64,000 bases of DNA from Streptomyces canus (GTDB lineage Bacteria > Actinomycetota > Actinomycetes > Streptomycetales > Streptomycetaceae), in NCBI RefSeq assembly GCF_001514145.1, contig NZ_KQ948656.1, positions 744,001 to 808,000 of the forward strand. The letters are read 5' to 3'. Both the position numbers and the translations under genes were made by a program. Every line of letters begins with the position of its first letter. Position 1 is the stretch's first letter. This document shows, piece after piece, positions 19,855-28,309 of the stretch. Below the pieces are notes generated by a model. It worked only from the letters and a program-made list of their open reading frames with translations. It was not told the origin of the DNA and made no database searches.

Positions 19855-21045
19855 TCAACTGCGGACGGACGCCCGGTCGTGGTGCTCCCACGCCTCGTCC
19901 CGCAGTTCCGGACGGAGCAGCACCTCCACCGCGGTGCAGGCCAGTGCCTCGGCGGCGGCGAGCATCACCTGACGGCCCCGTTCGGATCCGGCGGCGACGG
20001 CGAACTCGGTTGTGTGGTCGGAGCCGTCCTCCTCCATGATCGCCACGAACGGGTGGATGGCGGGCACCCGACCGCTCACGTTCCCGACATCGGACGAACC
20101 CAGGTAGACGCCCGGTTCCGGCGGTGTCACCGAGATGCCCGTCGCCGCCAGGTGCCGGGCGAACCGAGCGGACAGGACCGCACTGTTCCGGAAGTGCTCG
20201 TACCGCGGTGTCGCGCGTTCCACGGTGACCGTGGTCCCCGTCGCCCGCGCCACCCCCTGGGCGCAGGTCAGCAGTTCCCCCGCCAGATCCTCCAGGGCGG
20301 CCGTCGTCACCGCGCGCAGGCCGAACAGACCTTCCGCGTACTCGGGGACGATGTTGGTCGCCCTGCCGCCGTCCGTGACGATGCCCTGCACATGCGAGCC
20401 CTCGGGCAGCCTGCGGCCGATCACGGCCAGCGTGTTGAACAGCTGGATGAGCGCGGCGAGGGCGTCGATGCCCTCGGTGGGGTTCCCGGTGGGGTGGGCG
20501 GAGCGCCCGTGGAACCCGACCCGGTACTGGGCCTGCGCGGTCAGCGGCGCCCACTGCCAGCTGTGCACGCCGGGATGGAACATCAGGGCCGCGTCGAGGT
20601 CGTCGAACACCCCGGCGTCGGTCTCGGCGACCTTGCCTCCGCCGCCTTCCTCCGCGGGTGTGCCGATGGCCCACACGGTGCCCGCGTCCCGGTCGAGTAC
20701 GGCTCGGGCGGCCAGGGCGGCGCCCAGACCCGCCGCGGCGATCAGGTTGTGGCCGCAGGCGTGGCCGAGGCCGGGCAGGGCGTCGTACTCCAGCATCAGG
20801 GCCACCGCGGGGCGGGGCCTCGTACCGGAGCGTGCGGTGAACGCGGTGGGCAGCCCGGCCACGTCCCGCTGGACCTTGAACCCCGCCCATTCGAGCTCCC
20901 CGCACAGCAGCGCCGCCGCCCGGTGCTCCTCGAAGGCGTACTCCGGGTCGGAGTGCAGCATCCGCGCCATGTCCCACAGCCGATCCGCCCGTGCGGCCAC
21001 CTCTCCGCGCACTCGCGCGAGCACCTCGTCCACGGCGTCGGTCAC
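19855..21045 (-). CDS. M20-family amidohydrolase (carboxypeptidase-like)
   Basis: A 396-aa metal-dependent amidohydrolase of the AbgB/HipO-like M20D group. Metal-binding segments GHACGHN and PAEEGGGG and the dimerisation-domain HPTGNPTEG are visible, with EHFRNSAVLSARF later. Likely cleaves N-acyl amino acids or aminobenzoyl-glutamate-like amides. GTG at 21045 is chosen because AGGAGG sits 6 nt upstream; the frame is open 28 codons further but without SD. Stands alone, back to back with the molybdopterin pseudogene. Confidence 0.85.
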   Translation of the reverse strand: MTDAVDEVLARVRGEVAARADRLWDMARMLHSDPEYAFEEHRAAALLCGELEWAGFKVQRDVAGLPTAFTARSGTRPRPAVALMLEYDALPGLGHACGHNLIAAAGLGAALAARAVLDRDAGTVWAIGTPAEEGGGGKVAETDAGVFDDLDAALMFHPGVHSWQWAPLTAQAQYRVGFHGRSAHPTGNPTEGIDALAALIQLFNTLAVIGRRLPEGSHVQGIVTDGGRATNIVPEYAEGLFGLRAVTTAALEDLAGELLTCAQGVARATGTTVTVERATPRYEHFRNSAVLSARFARHLAATGISVTPPEPGVYLGSSDVGNVSGRVPAIHPFVAIMEEDGSDHTTEFAVAAGSERGRQVMLAAAEALACTAVEVLLRPELRDEAWEHHDRASVRS

Positions 21046-21152
21046 ATCGGCCTCCTGGGAGCGTCGTACGCCTGCGTCCTGGAGCGGGTTCCATCGAGCG
21101 GCCCGCCTTACACCCACCGTTACCGGCACCGGGGTCCGGGTACTCAGGAGCG

Positions 21153-21894
21153 ATGAGCGGCGTTGTCAGGGAGGCCTTCATGAAGGCGGACCGGATCGCG
21201 GATCCCTGGGGTGCCCGGTTGCCGTACGGGCGCCACGAGGCCTGGCCGTCCAGGGTGGACACGTATCTCGCGGACGGCGTCGAGCCCGGTGCCGTGCAGA
21301 GGTGGGTGGGGCGGCGTCGCTCCTGCACTCCGGCGGGGACGCCATGGACATCGCCGTCGTCGACGGCCGTATGGCGGGCGTGCGAGGACGGGCGGCGGAC
21401 CGCGTCAGCCGGGGCAGGCTCGGGCCGAAGGACCTTTTCGGCTGGCAGGCGAACGCCTCGTCGGACCGGCTGACCAGGCCGCTCGTACGGCGCGACGGGC
21501 ATCTCGTGGCGACGGACTGGGCCACCGCGATGGAGCTGGTGGCCGGACGCACCCGCGAGCTGCTCGACGAGCGCGGGCCCGGCTCGATCGGCTTCTACAC
21601 CAGCGGGCAGCTGTTCCTGGAGGAGTACTACACGCTCGCGGTGCTGGCCCGGGCGGGTATCGGCACGAACCATCTCGACGGCAACACGCGGCTGTGCACG
21701 GCGACCGCGGCCGAGGCGTTGAAGGAGTCGTTCGGCTGCGACGGCCAGCGATGCTCGCGCAGGCCGCCCAGGCGACCCGGGACGAACGGCTGCTGGAGCT
21801 GGCGTCGGCGTGTCATCCGCAGACGCTGCGGCAGATGCGCTGGACCAACACCCTGATCAGACAACTGTCACCGCAGGTCCTCACAAGCCTCTGA
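21153..21894 (+). pseudogene. decayed molybdopterin oxidoreductase (N-terminal fragment, frameshift and deletion)
   Basis: Residues resembling the N-terminus of a large nitrate-reductase/formate-dehydrogenase-type oxidoreductase start at ATG 21153 (ADRIADPWGARLPYGRHE, then VDTYLADGVE). The reading shifts frame near 21308-21314 and resumes as AASLLHSGGDAMDIAVVDG, RLGPKDLFGWQANAS and NHLDGNTRLCTATAAEALKE. It stops making sense after SFGCDGQ near 21745, where a third frame gives an apparent C-terminal tail (ERLLELASACHPQTLRQMRW) to the TGA at 21892. So one indel and one large internal deletion. About 240 codons remain of an expected 700 or more. Not functional. Confidence 0.75.
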
Positions 21895-21946
21895 CCAGGC
21901 ATAGGGAGTGCGGCCCCGGGCACTCGACGGACGGAGGTGAACGAAC

Positions 21947-22510
21947 ATGGGACACGGAGGAAACGTCATCGACGAGCTGGTGACCGATCACCGCGAGGTC
22001 GAGGAGCTGTTCGGGAAGATCGAGGCGCTGGCGCCCGGTGAGAAGAGCCGCAAGGTGTACGCCGATCAGGCCACCATGGAGCTGGTCCGGCACTCGGTCG
22101 CGGAGGAGGAGTACCTCTACCCGGCGGTGCGCAAGCACTTGGTCAACGGGAACACCATGGCCGACCGGGAGATCGAGGACCACTCCACGGCCGAGCAGCT
22201 CATGAAGGACCTGGAGGGGTGCGAGGCGGACGATCCCGAGTTCGACCGGATCGTGGGCGAGTTGATGAGCGAGGTCCGCTCCCACATCGCCGAGGAGGAG
22301 CAGACCCTCTTCCCGCAGCTGCGTGTCGCGTGCTCGGACAAGGAGCTGAACGAACTGGGCGAGAAGGTACGCCGCGCCAAGAAGATGGCACCGACCCGCC
22401 CGCACCCCTCGGCCCCGGACACCCCTCCGGCGAACAAGCTGCTCGCTCCGGGAGCCGGCCTGGTCGACCGGCTGAGGGACGCCATGTCGGGCCGGGGCAA
22501 GGACGACTGA
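21947..22510 (+). CDS. hemerythrin-domain protein
   Basis: A 187-aa protein with a hemerythrin HHE domain (about 5-150). Candidate Fe ligands: His in TDHREVEE, ELVRHSVAEEEYL, IEDHSTAEQ and VRSHIAEEEQTLF, giving the HxxxE spacing of the diiron four-helix bundle. Likely binds O2, NO or iron, or acts in stress response. The C-terminal 40 residues are Pro-rich and charged. GGAGGTGAACG provides the SD. It follows the oxidoreductase wreck by about 50 bp. Confidence 0.88.
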   Translation: MGHGGNVIDELVTDHREVEELFGKIEALAPGEKSRKVYADQATMELVRHSVAEEEYLYPAVRKHLVNGNTMADREIEDHSTAEQLMKDLEGCEADDPEFDRIVGELMSEVRSHIAEEEQTLFPQLRVACSDKELNELGEKVRRAKKMAPTRPHPSAPDTPPANKLLAPGAGLVDRLRDAMSGRGKDD

Positions 22511-22559
22511 GCTTCGGGCCACGGCCAGAACAACGTTGACCGCGCCCGGCTGACCTCGG

Positions 22560-22800
22560 CCGTCACCAGAGGCCTCCGGCATGGCGCGGCAATCCTCGGA
22601 CGTCAGCAGAGGGCCCCGGCATGGCACAGCTGGGGCCCTCTGAACGTCACCAGGTGGCCCGGCAGGACGCAGCCGACCTCGGCCTCGTCACAAGACACCG
22701 GCAGGACCACAGCTGGAGCCCTCGGAACGTCTCCAAAGGCCACACCAGGACGCCGCTGACGTCGGTCTCGTCAGCGGGCACTGGCACCCACTGGCACCAG
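22560..22800. repeat. degenerate direct repeats, about 55-60 bp units
   Basis: Words such as ACGTCACCAG, CCGGCATGGC, GACCTCGGCCTCGTCA and AGCTGG..CCCTC recur four times in the same order with substitutions (units near 22561, 22600, 22643, 22717). No credible ORF crosses 22511-22913, so the whole 400-bp spacer appears non-coding. Confidence 0.5.
22607..22642 (+). terminator. 11-bp hairpin after the hemerythrin gene
   Basis: CAGAGGGCCCC (22607-22617) pairs with GGGGCCCTCTG (22632-22642), loop 14 nt. It lies 97 bp past the stop, within the repeats, and could serve either strand. Confidence 0.45.
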
Positions 22801-22913
22801 ACGCTGCCCGGGAACGCGGGCGGGCGGCACCGCACGACCGACGCCGCTGTGCCCGGTCGGAGGGTCAGGCGAGAACGCCCGGCGCGCCCCGCCGCGCGCG
22901 CCCGCGCCCGTCC

Positions 22914-23441
22914 TCAGGCGGCGAGCGCCTCGTCCGACCCCAGTCGGCCCAGTAGCTCGCCCCGGTGCAGCCCGGCCACCGAGGCGAGCAGGTCGGGGTG
23001 GCGGAGCAGGGCGGCGGCCTGCCGGTCCGTCGCGTCCGGGGCGAGCAGGCGGCGGAACACGGTCGGCGTGCCCGTCGTGTGCTCGCCCGCCGCTATCCCG
23101 GCCACCGCCAGCTCGGCCAGGTCGGGGTCGGTGAGCAGACAGGCCGCCCAGCTGGCCACGACCTCGTCCACCCAGCTGCGCCAGGCATGCTCCTCGGCGT
23201 CCCGGTCGTCGGCATTGTCCGCGCCGGTGACCCAGTCGAGGCGGGCGGAGCCTCCCGGGCCCGCCATGCCGACGAGCGCGGCGTCCATCGCCGTCGGGTA
23301 GCGCAGCCACGCGGCGACCGTCACGGCCTGCCGCGCCTGCACCTCGCACAGCGCGGCGGCCAGTGCGCCGCCCGACGGCGGAAAGGCGCGGGTCAGCCAG
23401 TGAGTGGTCGCCGCGATGACCGGAGAGAGATCTGCTTGCAC
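22914..23441 (-). CDS. hypothetical protein, about 175 aa
   Basis: Not recognised. An Ala/Leu-rich, probably all-helical soluble protein (FPPSGGALAAALCEVQAR, then WRSWVDEVVASWAACLL). No signal peptide or metal motif. The GTG at 23441 is chosen because sequence before it is Pro/Arg-rich; the frame stays open to 23552, which would place the start 17 bp after the neighbouring maleylpyruvate-isomerase gene and favour coupling. Both starts lack a strong SD. Confidence 0.5.
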   Translation of the reverse strand: MQADLSPVIAATTHWLTRAFPPSGGALAAALCEVQARQAVTVAAWLRYPTAMDAALVGMAGPGGSARLDWVTGADNADDRDAEEHAWRSWVDEVVASWAACLLTDPDLAELAVAGIAAGEHTTGTPTVFRRLLAPDATDRQAAALLRHPDLLASVAGLHRGELLGRLGSDEALAA

Positions 23442-23568
23442 TGCCGGGCCGCCCGAGGTGCTGGTGGGAGAGGGGACTGCGCGAAACGGTAGCCGCGGTC
23501 CCGCCGGGAGGACATGGCTCCGGTCTCCCCTGGCACGTGGCTTCGGCCACACCGGCCCCTCCGTGCGC

Positions 23569-24351
23569 TCACGCCTCCAGCCAGAACCGGGTGCGGCCGA
23601 GCCACAGGTCCAGCAGCTCCGAGTCCCCTCGCGTCCCGACCCCGGGCGCCGGGCGGGCGTAGAGGAACAGGAGCAGGTCCGTCACCGGCCCGCGCACCCT
23701 CACCGACGCCTCGCCGGACCCGCGCCGCCATACCGGCCGCTCCCCGGAGAGGTCGAGCAGCCACTCCCCCGCCGACCCCGCGTCGAAGCGCAGGGCACGC
23801 CCGGGACCCAGCAGCTCCGGCACGCCGGGCAGGGGTGCGTAGGCCTCGGGCACGGTCGAGAACTCCAGCCACTCCTCCACGGCGTCCACCGCGAGAGACT
23901 CCTCGGCCTCGAACTCCGCGCCGGTCACGAGTGCCGCGTCGGCGCGGTGCAGCAGGGTCTCGTACGTCATGCGCCGGGCCCAGAACAGCGCGGACTGCTC
24001 GACCAGCTGCTCATCGGCGGGCGTCCAGACCGGCGTGTCGGGGCCGGCCGCCCGCAGGGTTCCGGCCAGCCGTGCGGCGCCCTCCACGAGCCAGCCGCCG
24101 AGCGCGGAGCCGTCCAGGTGGGCGTAGGCGGCCGGGTCGTTGACCATGCCGTCGTCGATCGGCGCGGTGGCCCGGGTCCGTACGATGCTCTCCGCCCACC
24201 GGTGGTCACCGCCCACGTGCCGCAGCAGCCGGCCCAGGTCCCAGCCGGGGCAGGTGGGCACCGGAGCGGTCGGGTCCGCGCCCTTGACGTGGCGGGCGAG
24301 CAGGTCGGTCTGGGTGACGATCGCCTCGCAGTAGTCCTCGAAGCTCAACAA
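23569..24351 (-). CDS. maleylpyruvate isomerase-family (DinB-fold, mycothiol-type) protein
   Basis: About 260 aa. The N-terminal DinB-like four-helix domain has the family signatures FEDYCEAIVTQTD, VPTCPGWDLGRLLRHVGGDH and, later, WARRMTYETLLHRADA, containing the metal His residues. The C-terminal MDMPI_C domain carries WLLDLSGERPVW and LLLFLYAR. Relatives use mycothiol for isomerisation or detoxification; the substrate here is not known. A TTG start is proposed (GAGGGG 6 nt upstream; TTGTTGAGCTTC gives MLSFEDY). Divergent from the lipoprotein gene. Confidence 0.8.
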   Translation of the reverse strand: MLSFEDYCEAIVTQTDLLARHVKGADPTAPVPTCPGWDLGRLLRHVGGDHRWAESIVRTRATAPIDDGMVNDPAAYAHLDGSALGGWLVEGAARLAGTLRAAGPDTPVWTPADEQLVEQSALFWARRMTYETLLHRADAALVTGAEFEAEESLAVDAVEEWLEFSTVPEAYAPLPGVPELLGPGRALRFDAGSAGEWLLDLSGERPVWRRGSGEASVRVRGPVTDLLLFLYARPAPGVGTRGDSELLDLWLGRTRFWLEA

Positions 24352-24438
24352 CGCTTCCCCCTCGCTGCACGATTCGTTATTCCTGCCACCTAACCTGACT
24401 CGTTCCAGTACCACCACTGAACAGAGGGAGACACGGCC

Positions 24439-25071
24439 ATGCTGGTCCGGGCGGGGAACACAGGGCTTCGGATGGCCCATGTGGCGTTGCTGGCAGGTGT
24501 GCTGACGGGCTGTTCGGCGGCCGCTGAGGGGGACGACTCGAAGGCGTCCGCGCGCCCGTCGGCGACGGCGGAGACGTCCGGACAGCACGACACGGCCCCG
24601 ACCAGCGGCGGCACGATCGGCGCCGCCGGTTCGGCGTGCGAGCTGCCCGTCACCTTCGACATCGCCAAGAGCTGGAAGGCGGAGGCCGTGGAGGCGCCTC
24701 TGAGCCAGGGGCCCGTCTCCTTGGCCTGCGAGATCGACGCGAAGCCCGCGGGCAACATCGGCTTCCTCCGCGTATGGGCCGGGAAATCCGGCGACGCCGA
24801 CACACGGGCCGTGCTGGAAGCGTTCCTCGCGGCCGAGGACGGGGTGACCAAGGAGAAGTACCGCACCTTCACGTCCGGCGGTGTCTCGGGTGTGGAGGTC
24901 GAGTACCTGTACTCCAGCGAGCTCCTGGACGAGACGAAGAAGGAGAGCGCCTTCGCCGTCACGACCGCGGACGGGCCGGTGGTGGTGCACCTCGGCGGGT
25001 TGGACACCGAGGAGCACGAGGAGATGCTCCCGGCGTACGAGCTCGCGCGCCGCACCCTGCGCACCGCCTGA
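24439..25071 (+). CDS. lipoprotein, 210 aa
   Basis: Type II signal peptide: hydrophobic MAHVALLAGVLTGC with lipobox LTGC and Cys25 as the lipidated residue. A Ser/Thr/Ala-rich linker runs to about residue 65, followed by a compact alpha/beta domain (ACELPVTFDIAKSWKAEAV, then SLACEIDAKPAGNIGFLRV) with paired cysteines, as in a widespread Streptomyces family of unknown function. GGAG SD upstream. Stands alone between divergent and convergent neighbours. Confidence 0.8.
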   Translation: MLVRAGNTGLRMAHVALLAGVLTGCSAAAEGDDSKASARPSATAETSGQHDTAPTSGGTIGAAGSACELPVTFDIAKSWKAEAVEAPLSQGPVSLACEIDAKPAGNIGFLRVWAGKSGDADTRAVLEAFLAAEDGVTKEKYRTFTSGGVSGVEVEYLYSSELLDETKKESAFAVTTADGPVVVHLGGLDTEEHEEMLPAYELARRTLRTA

Positions 25072-25085
25072 GCAAGGGCACGGCG

Positions 25086-25724
25086 TCAGGCCTGCGTTCC
25101 CGTGTAGAACGCGATCGTCGCGGCCGTCGTCCTCGTCGCCGTCTCCTGGTCGGCTCCGGAGGCGGCGTACGCCTGGCCCCACCCTTCGCCCGAGCCGGTG
25201 ATGAACGCGCTGCCCTCGGGCGTGGTGTGCCAGGTCGCGGCCTCCTCCTTGCTGAGAGCGCCGCCCGCGAGGTGCAGGGCGAGTCCGTAGAGCCCCAGGT
25301 CCCAGCCCACTCCGACGGCACCGGGTCCGAACTGGTCCCAGAAGTCGTCCGGTACGACGGCCACGTGCTCGAGTTCGAGGACCGTGCGCTCCGCGCTCTC
25401 GGGCGTGAGGCGCACTTCGACCTCGCTGAAGCCGGGGTCGGGGCCGTACAGCCAGCTCACCCGCAGCCGCTCGGGTTCCACGCACTCGAGGATCTCGCCG
25501 CCGGCGTTGCCCTCCAGCTGGTAGCGGCCGCCGACCTTGAGCTCGCCGCTGACCGGCATGAACCAGCGCGCGATCCGTTCGGGGGAGGTCACCGCGTCCC
25601 ATACGTCGGCCACCTCGGCGTCGTACGTACGGCGCAGCAGGACCGTGCGCGCCTCACCGCTCTCGACCTGCCGGGTGCCGACCCGCCGGTGCATACGGTT
25701 GATCTCGTCGGCGATCTCACTCAT
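25086..25724 (-). CDS. SRPBCC (AHSA1-like) domain protein
   Basis: A 212-aa START/Bet v1-fold protein: VLLRRTYDAEVADVWDAVT, ERIARWFMP, GGRYQLEGNAGGEIL and RLRVSWLY are classic AHSA1 segments, residues about 25-150. The C-terminal part is helical. Such proteins bind hydrophobic ligands in a deep cavity. It follows the ArsR gene with an 8-nt overlap, the standard ArsR-SRPBCC operon in Actinobacteria. Confidence 0.88.
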   Translation of the reverse strand: MSEIADEINRMHRRVGTRQVESGEARTVLLRRTYDAEVADVWDAVTSPERIARWFMPVSGELKVGGRYQLEGNAGGEILECVEPERLRVSWLYGPDPGFSEVEVRLTPESAERTVLELEHVAVVPDDFWDQFGPGAVGVGWDLGLYGLALHLAGGALSKEEAATWHTTPEGSAFITGSGEGWGQAYAASGADQETATRTTAATIAFYTGTQA

Positions 25725-26094
25725 CCTCGGTCACCTCTCCTTGCGTCCTGCGCTCGCGCTTTCCCCGCGCGAGCTCCGTTCCGAGCGCGTCGAGCCGCTG
25801 GTCCCAGAAACCCCGGAAGCGCTCCAGCCAGGCGTCCACCTGCCTGAGCGGCGCGGTCTCGACGGCGTACAGCCGCCGAGTGCCGTCGGCGCGGACAGAG
25901 GCGAAGCCGCTGTCCCTCAGCACCTTCAGATGCTGCGAGACGGCCGGCTGGGAGATCCCGAACTCGTCCCGGATCACGGCACTGACCTCGCCTGACGCCT
26001 GCTCGCCAGAGGCGAGCAGCTCCAATATCCGGCGCCTGACCGGATCCCCGAGTACGTCGAACGCGTGCACGCGAGCCACTATGCCACTCACCAC
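25717..26094 (-). CDS. ArsR-family winged-helix regulator
   Basis: Up to 125 aa. The winged helix is clear: HAFDVLGDPVRRRILELLA, GEVSAVIRDEFGISQPAVSQ and LKVLRDSGFASVRADGTRRL. No ELCVCDL-type metal site, so it belongs to the metal-free ArsR group that controls SRPBCC partners. Possible starts are GTG at 26094, 26091 or 26079; the palindrome TATATA just upstream looks like a -10, so a leaderless message from 26091 or 26079 is plausible. Overlaps the SRPBCC gene. Confidence 0.85.
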   Translation of the reverse strand: MVSGIVARVHAFDVLGDPVRRRILELLASGEQASGEVSAVIRDEFGISQPAVSQHLKVLRDSGFASVRADGTRRLYAVETAPLRQVDAWLERFRGFWDQRLDALGTELARGKRERRTQGEVTEDE

Positions 26095-26103
26095 TTATAT
26101 AAG
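26094..26103. promoter_or_regulatory. palindrome CTTATATAAG at the ArsR start
   Basis: A 10-bp perfect palindrome in AT-rich sequence, overlapping the likely -10 (TATATA) and the first possible start codon of the ArsR gene. It fits an autoregulatory operator. Confidence 0.45.
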
Positions 26104-26121
26104 CCAATGCTTAACAAGAAG

Positions 26122-26151
26122 CCGGGGCCGCGGAGTGTTCCGCGGCCCCGG
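26122..26151 (-). terminator. 13-bp hairpin after the acyl-CoA oxidase gene
   Basis: CCGGGGCCGCGGA (26122-26134) pairs with TCCGCGGCCCCGG (26139-26151) around a GTGT loop, 36 bp past the acyl-CoA oxidase stop and before the ArsR promoter. Confidence 0.75.
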
Positions 26152-26187
26152 GACGTTTGCCGACGGGTCAGGACGTGCCGGAGAGGA

Positions 26188-27990
26188 TCAGGCCGGTACC
26201 CCCTCGGATCGCAGCATGGGGTGGTGCGCCGTGATCTCCTCCGGCACGGCGAAGGCATCGGTGAGCGTCAGCGCGTGCGGCGCCAGCGCCGCGACGGTGG
26301 CCTCCAGCACCTCCGGCAGGTATCGGACCTGCTCGGCGGTCATGCGCTCGTGAGCGAGCAGTTCACCGCTGTGCGCGGCCACGTAACGCAGGGCGAACAG
26401 CCGGTGGAGGTGGTCCAGCAGGAGGCCCACCTGCGGATCGGTGGCCTGGGTGGCCGCGGCGAGGAGTTCCTGGGCGGCCAGCCGGTGGACGTGGGCGTCG
26501 ACCAGGGACAGCGCCGCGCCGGAGGCGCCGTTCCAGCGGTCGAGGGGCGAGCCGGCCCGTTTCGCGCGCAGTCGCACACGGGCCCGCTCGTGACGTATTC
26601 GCTCCAGGTCTCCCATCAGGTCGTGCAGGTGGGCCGGATCATGCAGGGACCGGGTGGCCGGGGGCACCTCACTGAGGGGGCGCGGAGTGAAGCCGCCCAG
26701 CAGCATCTCCCCCGCCGCCTTGACCCAGATGACGGTGTTGTCGCCCTCCGCGGTGATCGTGCCCTCGTTGGCCGCGAGCTGCCCCGCGATTCCGTTGGAG
26801 AGCAACAGGCCCTGCGCGCCGCAGCGTTCCCGGCACTCGGTCATCACGGACCGGGCCTGCCAGGTGATCCAGCCCTTGGCGATGGCCACGAGCCGGTCGG
26901 CCTCCTCGCGCTCCCCTTCCGCCGCCTGCGCCCAGCGCCGTACGACGCCGCGCTGCAGCAGGGTGGCGGCGTAGGTCGTGGCGAGCGCCTCCACGAGCGG
27001 AGCGTGGTGGGTGCGATGGGTGAACAGCGGCACGCGCTGTCCGCTGGTCATGCCCGAAGTGACCCGCTGGTGAGCGTGGCGGATCGCTACGGCCAGGGCG
27101 TGCCGTGTCACTCCGAGGCTGTAGGCGCTCATGCACAGCTTGCCCATGGTGACACGGCCTATGGAACGCAGGAACCGCTTGCGCGGACTCCCCAGGGAGG
27201 AGACGAGTTCACCCTCGGCGGTCAGCCGGCCGTGTTCGCCCTGGAGCATGGCCGTCCGCGGCAGCCGCACCCCGTGGAAGGAGGTGGCGCAGTGGTCGAC
27301 CGGGCTGCTGGCCGTCTGGGGCAGCAACTCCACCTCCACGCCCGGCAGATGACGGCCGTTGGCGTCGGTCAGCGAGGTCAGGAAGAGAAAGACGCCCTGG
27401 TCCTTGCCGTCGATCACGAGACGGGCGGCGACCAGGGCGTCCTTCGGGCCGCCGGCCACGGAGGTGTTGGGCATCCATTTGCGTGCCCCCCGTGTCGGTG
27501 TGGTGAGCACGAATCCGCCCGTGGCCCGGTCCAGGGTCGCGGTGGTCTCCAACTGGGGGGCGTCGTTGCCGTGTGCCTGCTCGGTGCACAGGAAGGTGCC
27601 GGTGCGTTCCATCCGCAGGTACGGCCCCAAGTCCCGCCCCTCGTGGTCGTGTTCGAGCAGGCTGCCGAGGAACAGGTTGTAGTGGATGCTGGCCATCGTC
27701 GTCATGCCGGCGTCCACCACCCCGGCCCATTCGTGCAGGGCGCTCAGGGCGACCGGGTCACGGGCCAGGGCCTGTGCGTCGGACACCGCCGCGTTCACCA
27801 CCCGCAGGCGTTGATAGGACAGTTCCGTGCGCTCCTGATGCGTCAGCCCCTCGTGGTAGGCGAAGACGTCGGAGCTGAACAGGCGGCGCCATGGCTCATG
27901 GATCTCGGCCTGCGTACCGAAGAGCAGATGCCGCAGTGCGATGGTCTCGGTCAGCGGGGGGGACGTTACGGGGAGTTGAGAGGTGATCAC
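26188..27990 (-). CDS. acyl-CoA oxidase/dehydrogenase-family flavoprotein
   Basis: A 600-aa member of the acyl-CoA oxidase branch (longer than the 380-aa dehydrogenases). The substrate/FAD segment TGTFLCTEQAHGNDAPQLETT, cut here at its core CTEQAHGND, resembles the oxidase N-terminal block; RCGAQGLLLSNGIAGQL and AEGDNTVIWVKAAGEMLLGG are the C-terminal FAD and catalytic-base region. Oxidises acyl-CoA thioesters, probably in fatty-acid or polyketide side-chain breakdown. GTG start within GTGATCAC. Monocistronic, ended by a hairpin. Confidence 0.75.
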   Translation of the reverse strand: MITSQLPVTSPPLTETIALRHLLFGTQAEIHEPWRRLFSSDVFAYHEGLTHQERTELSYQRLRVVNAAVSDAQALARDPVALSALHEWAGVVDAGMTTMASIHYNLFLGSLLEHDHEGRDLGPYLRMERTGTFLCTEQAHGNDAPQLETTATLDRATGGFVLTTPTRGARKWMPNTSVAGGPKDALVAARLVIDGKDQGVFLFLTSLTDANGRHLPGVEVELLPQTASSPVDHCATSFHGVRLPRTAMLQGEHGRLTAEGELVSSLGSPRKRFLRSIGRVTMGKLCMSAYSLGVTRHALAVAIRHAHQRVTSGMTSGQRVPLFTHRTHHAPLVEALATTYAATLLQRGVVRRWAQAAEGEREEADRLVAIAKGWITWQARSVMTECRERCGAQGLLLSNGIAGQLAANEGTITAEGDNTVIWVKAAGEMLLGGFTPRPLSEVPPATRSLHDPAHLHDLMGDLERIRHERARVRLRAKRAGSPLDRWNGASGAALSLVDAHVHRLAAQELLAAATQATDPQVGLLLDHLHRLFALRYVAAHSGELLAHERMTAEQVRYLPEVLEATVAALAPHALTLTDAFAVPEEITAHHPMLRSEGVPA

Positions 27991-28309
27991 AGCGGCAACG
28001 TAGCCCCAGGCACCCCCTGATCACATCATGATCATCGCCACGATTGAACACCCGCGCGTGGTGGTAGTTACCCCTTAAACGGCCTCTCTAATACCAGAAG
28101 CCTCAATCTACACAAGGGTGATTGCCCTCCCACGCCGCACTTTACGCCTGCACGTCGGGGCATGACCGATTACCCCCCTCGGCGTGTCGCGATAGCGGGC
28201 ACGCTCGACGAAAGGCCGGAGAGGAAATGTGTGCGGAATCCCCGCAATTGACGGAGATGGCGGGGGCGGGGGGATGCGGCGCTCCGGCATGCCGGCGTGG
28301 CCGGGCTGA
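27991..28309. promoter_or_regulatory. spacer with paired TGATCA sites upstream of the acyl-CoA oxidase
   Basis: Two TGATCA palindromes at 28018-28023 and 28029-28034 lie 28-44 bp upstream of the oxidase start codon, itself inside GTGATCAC. The middle (28060-28110) is AT-richer. Near 28282 a CCGGCATGCCGG palindrome sits about 20 bp past the D-amino-acid lyase gene and may help end that transcript. No credible gene. Confidence 0.3.

Noticed and set aside
22621..23301. 226-codon plus-strand ORF starting in the repeats
   Set aside because: Runs from non-coding repeats into the antisense of the 22914 gene; low-complexity Ser/Arg product.
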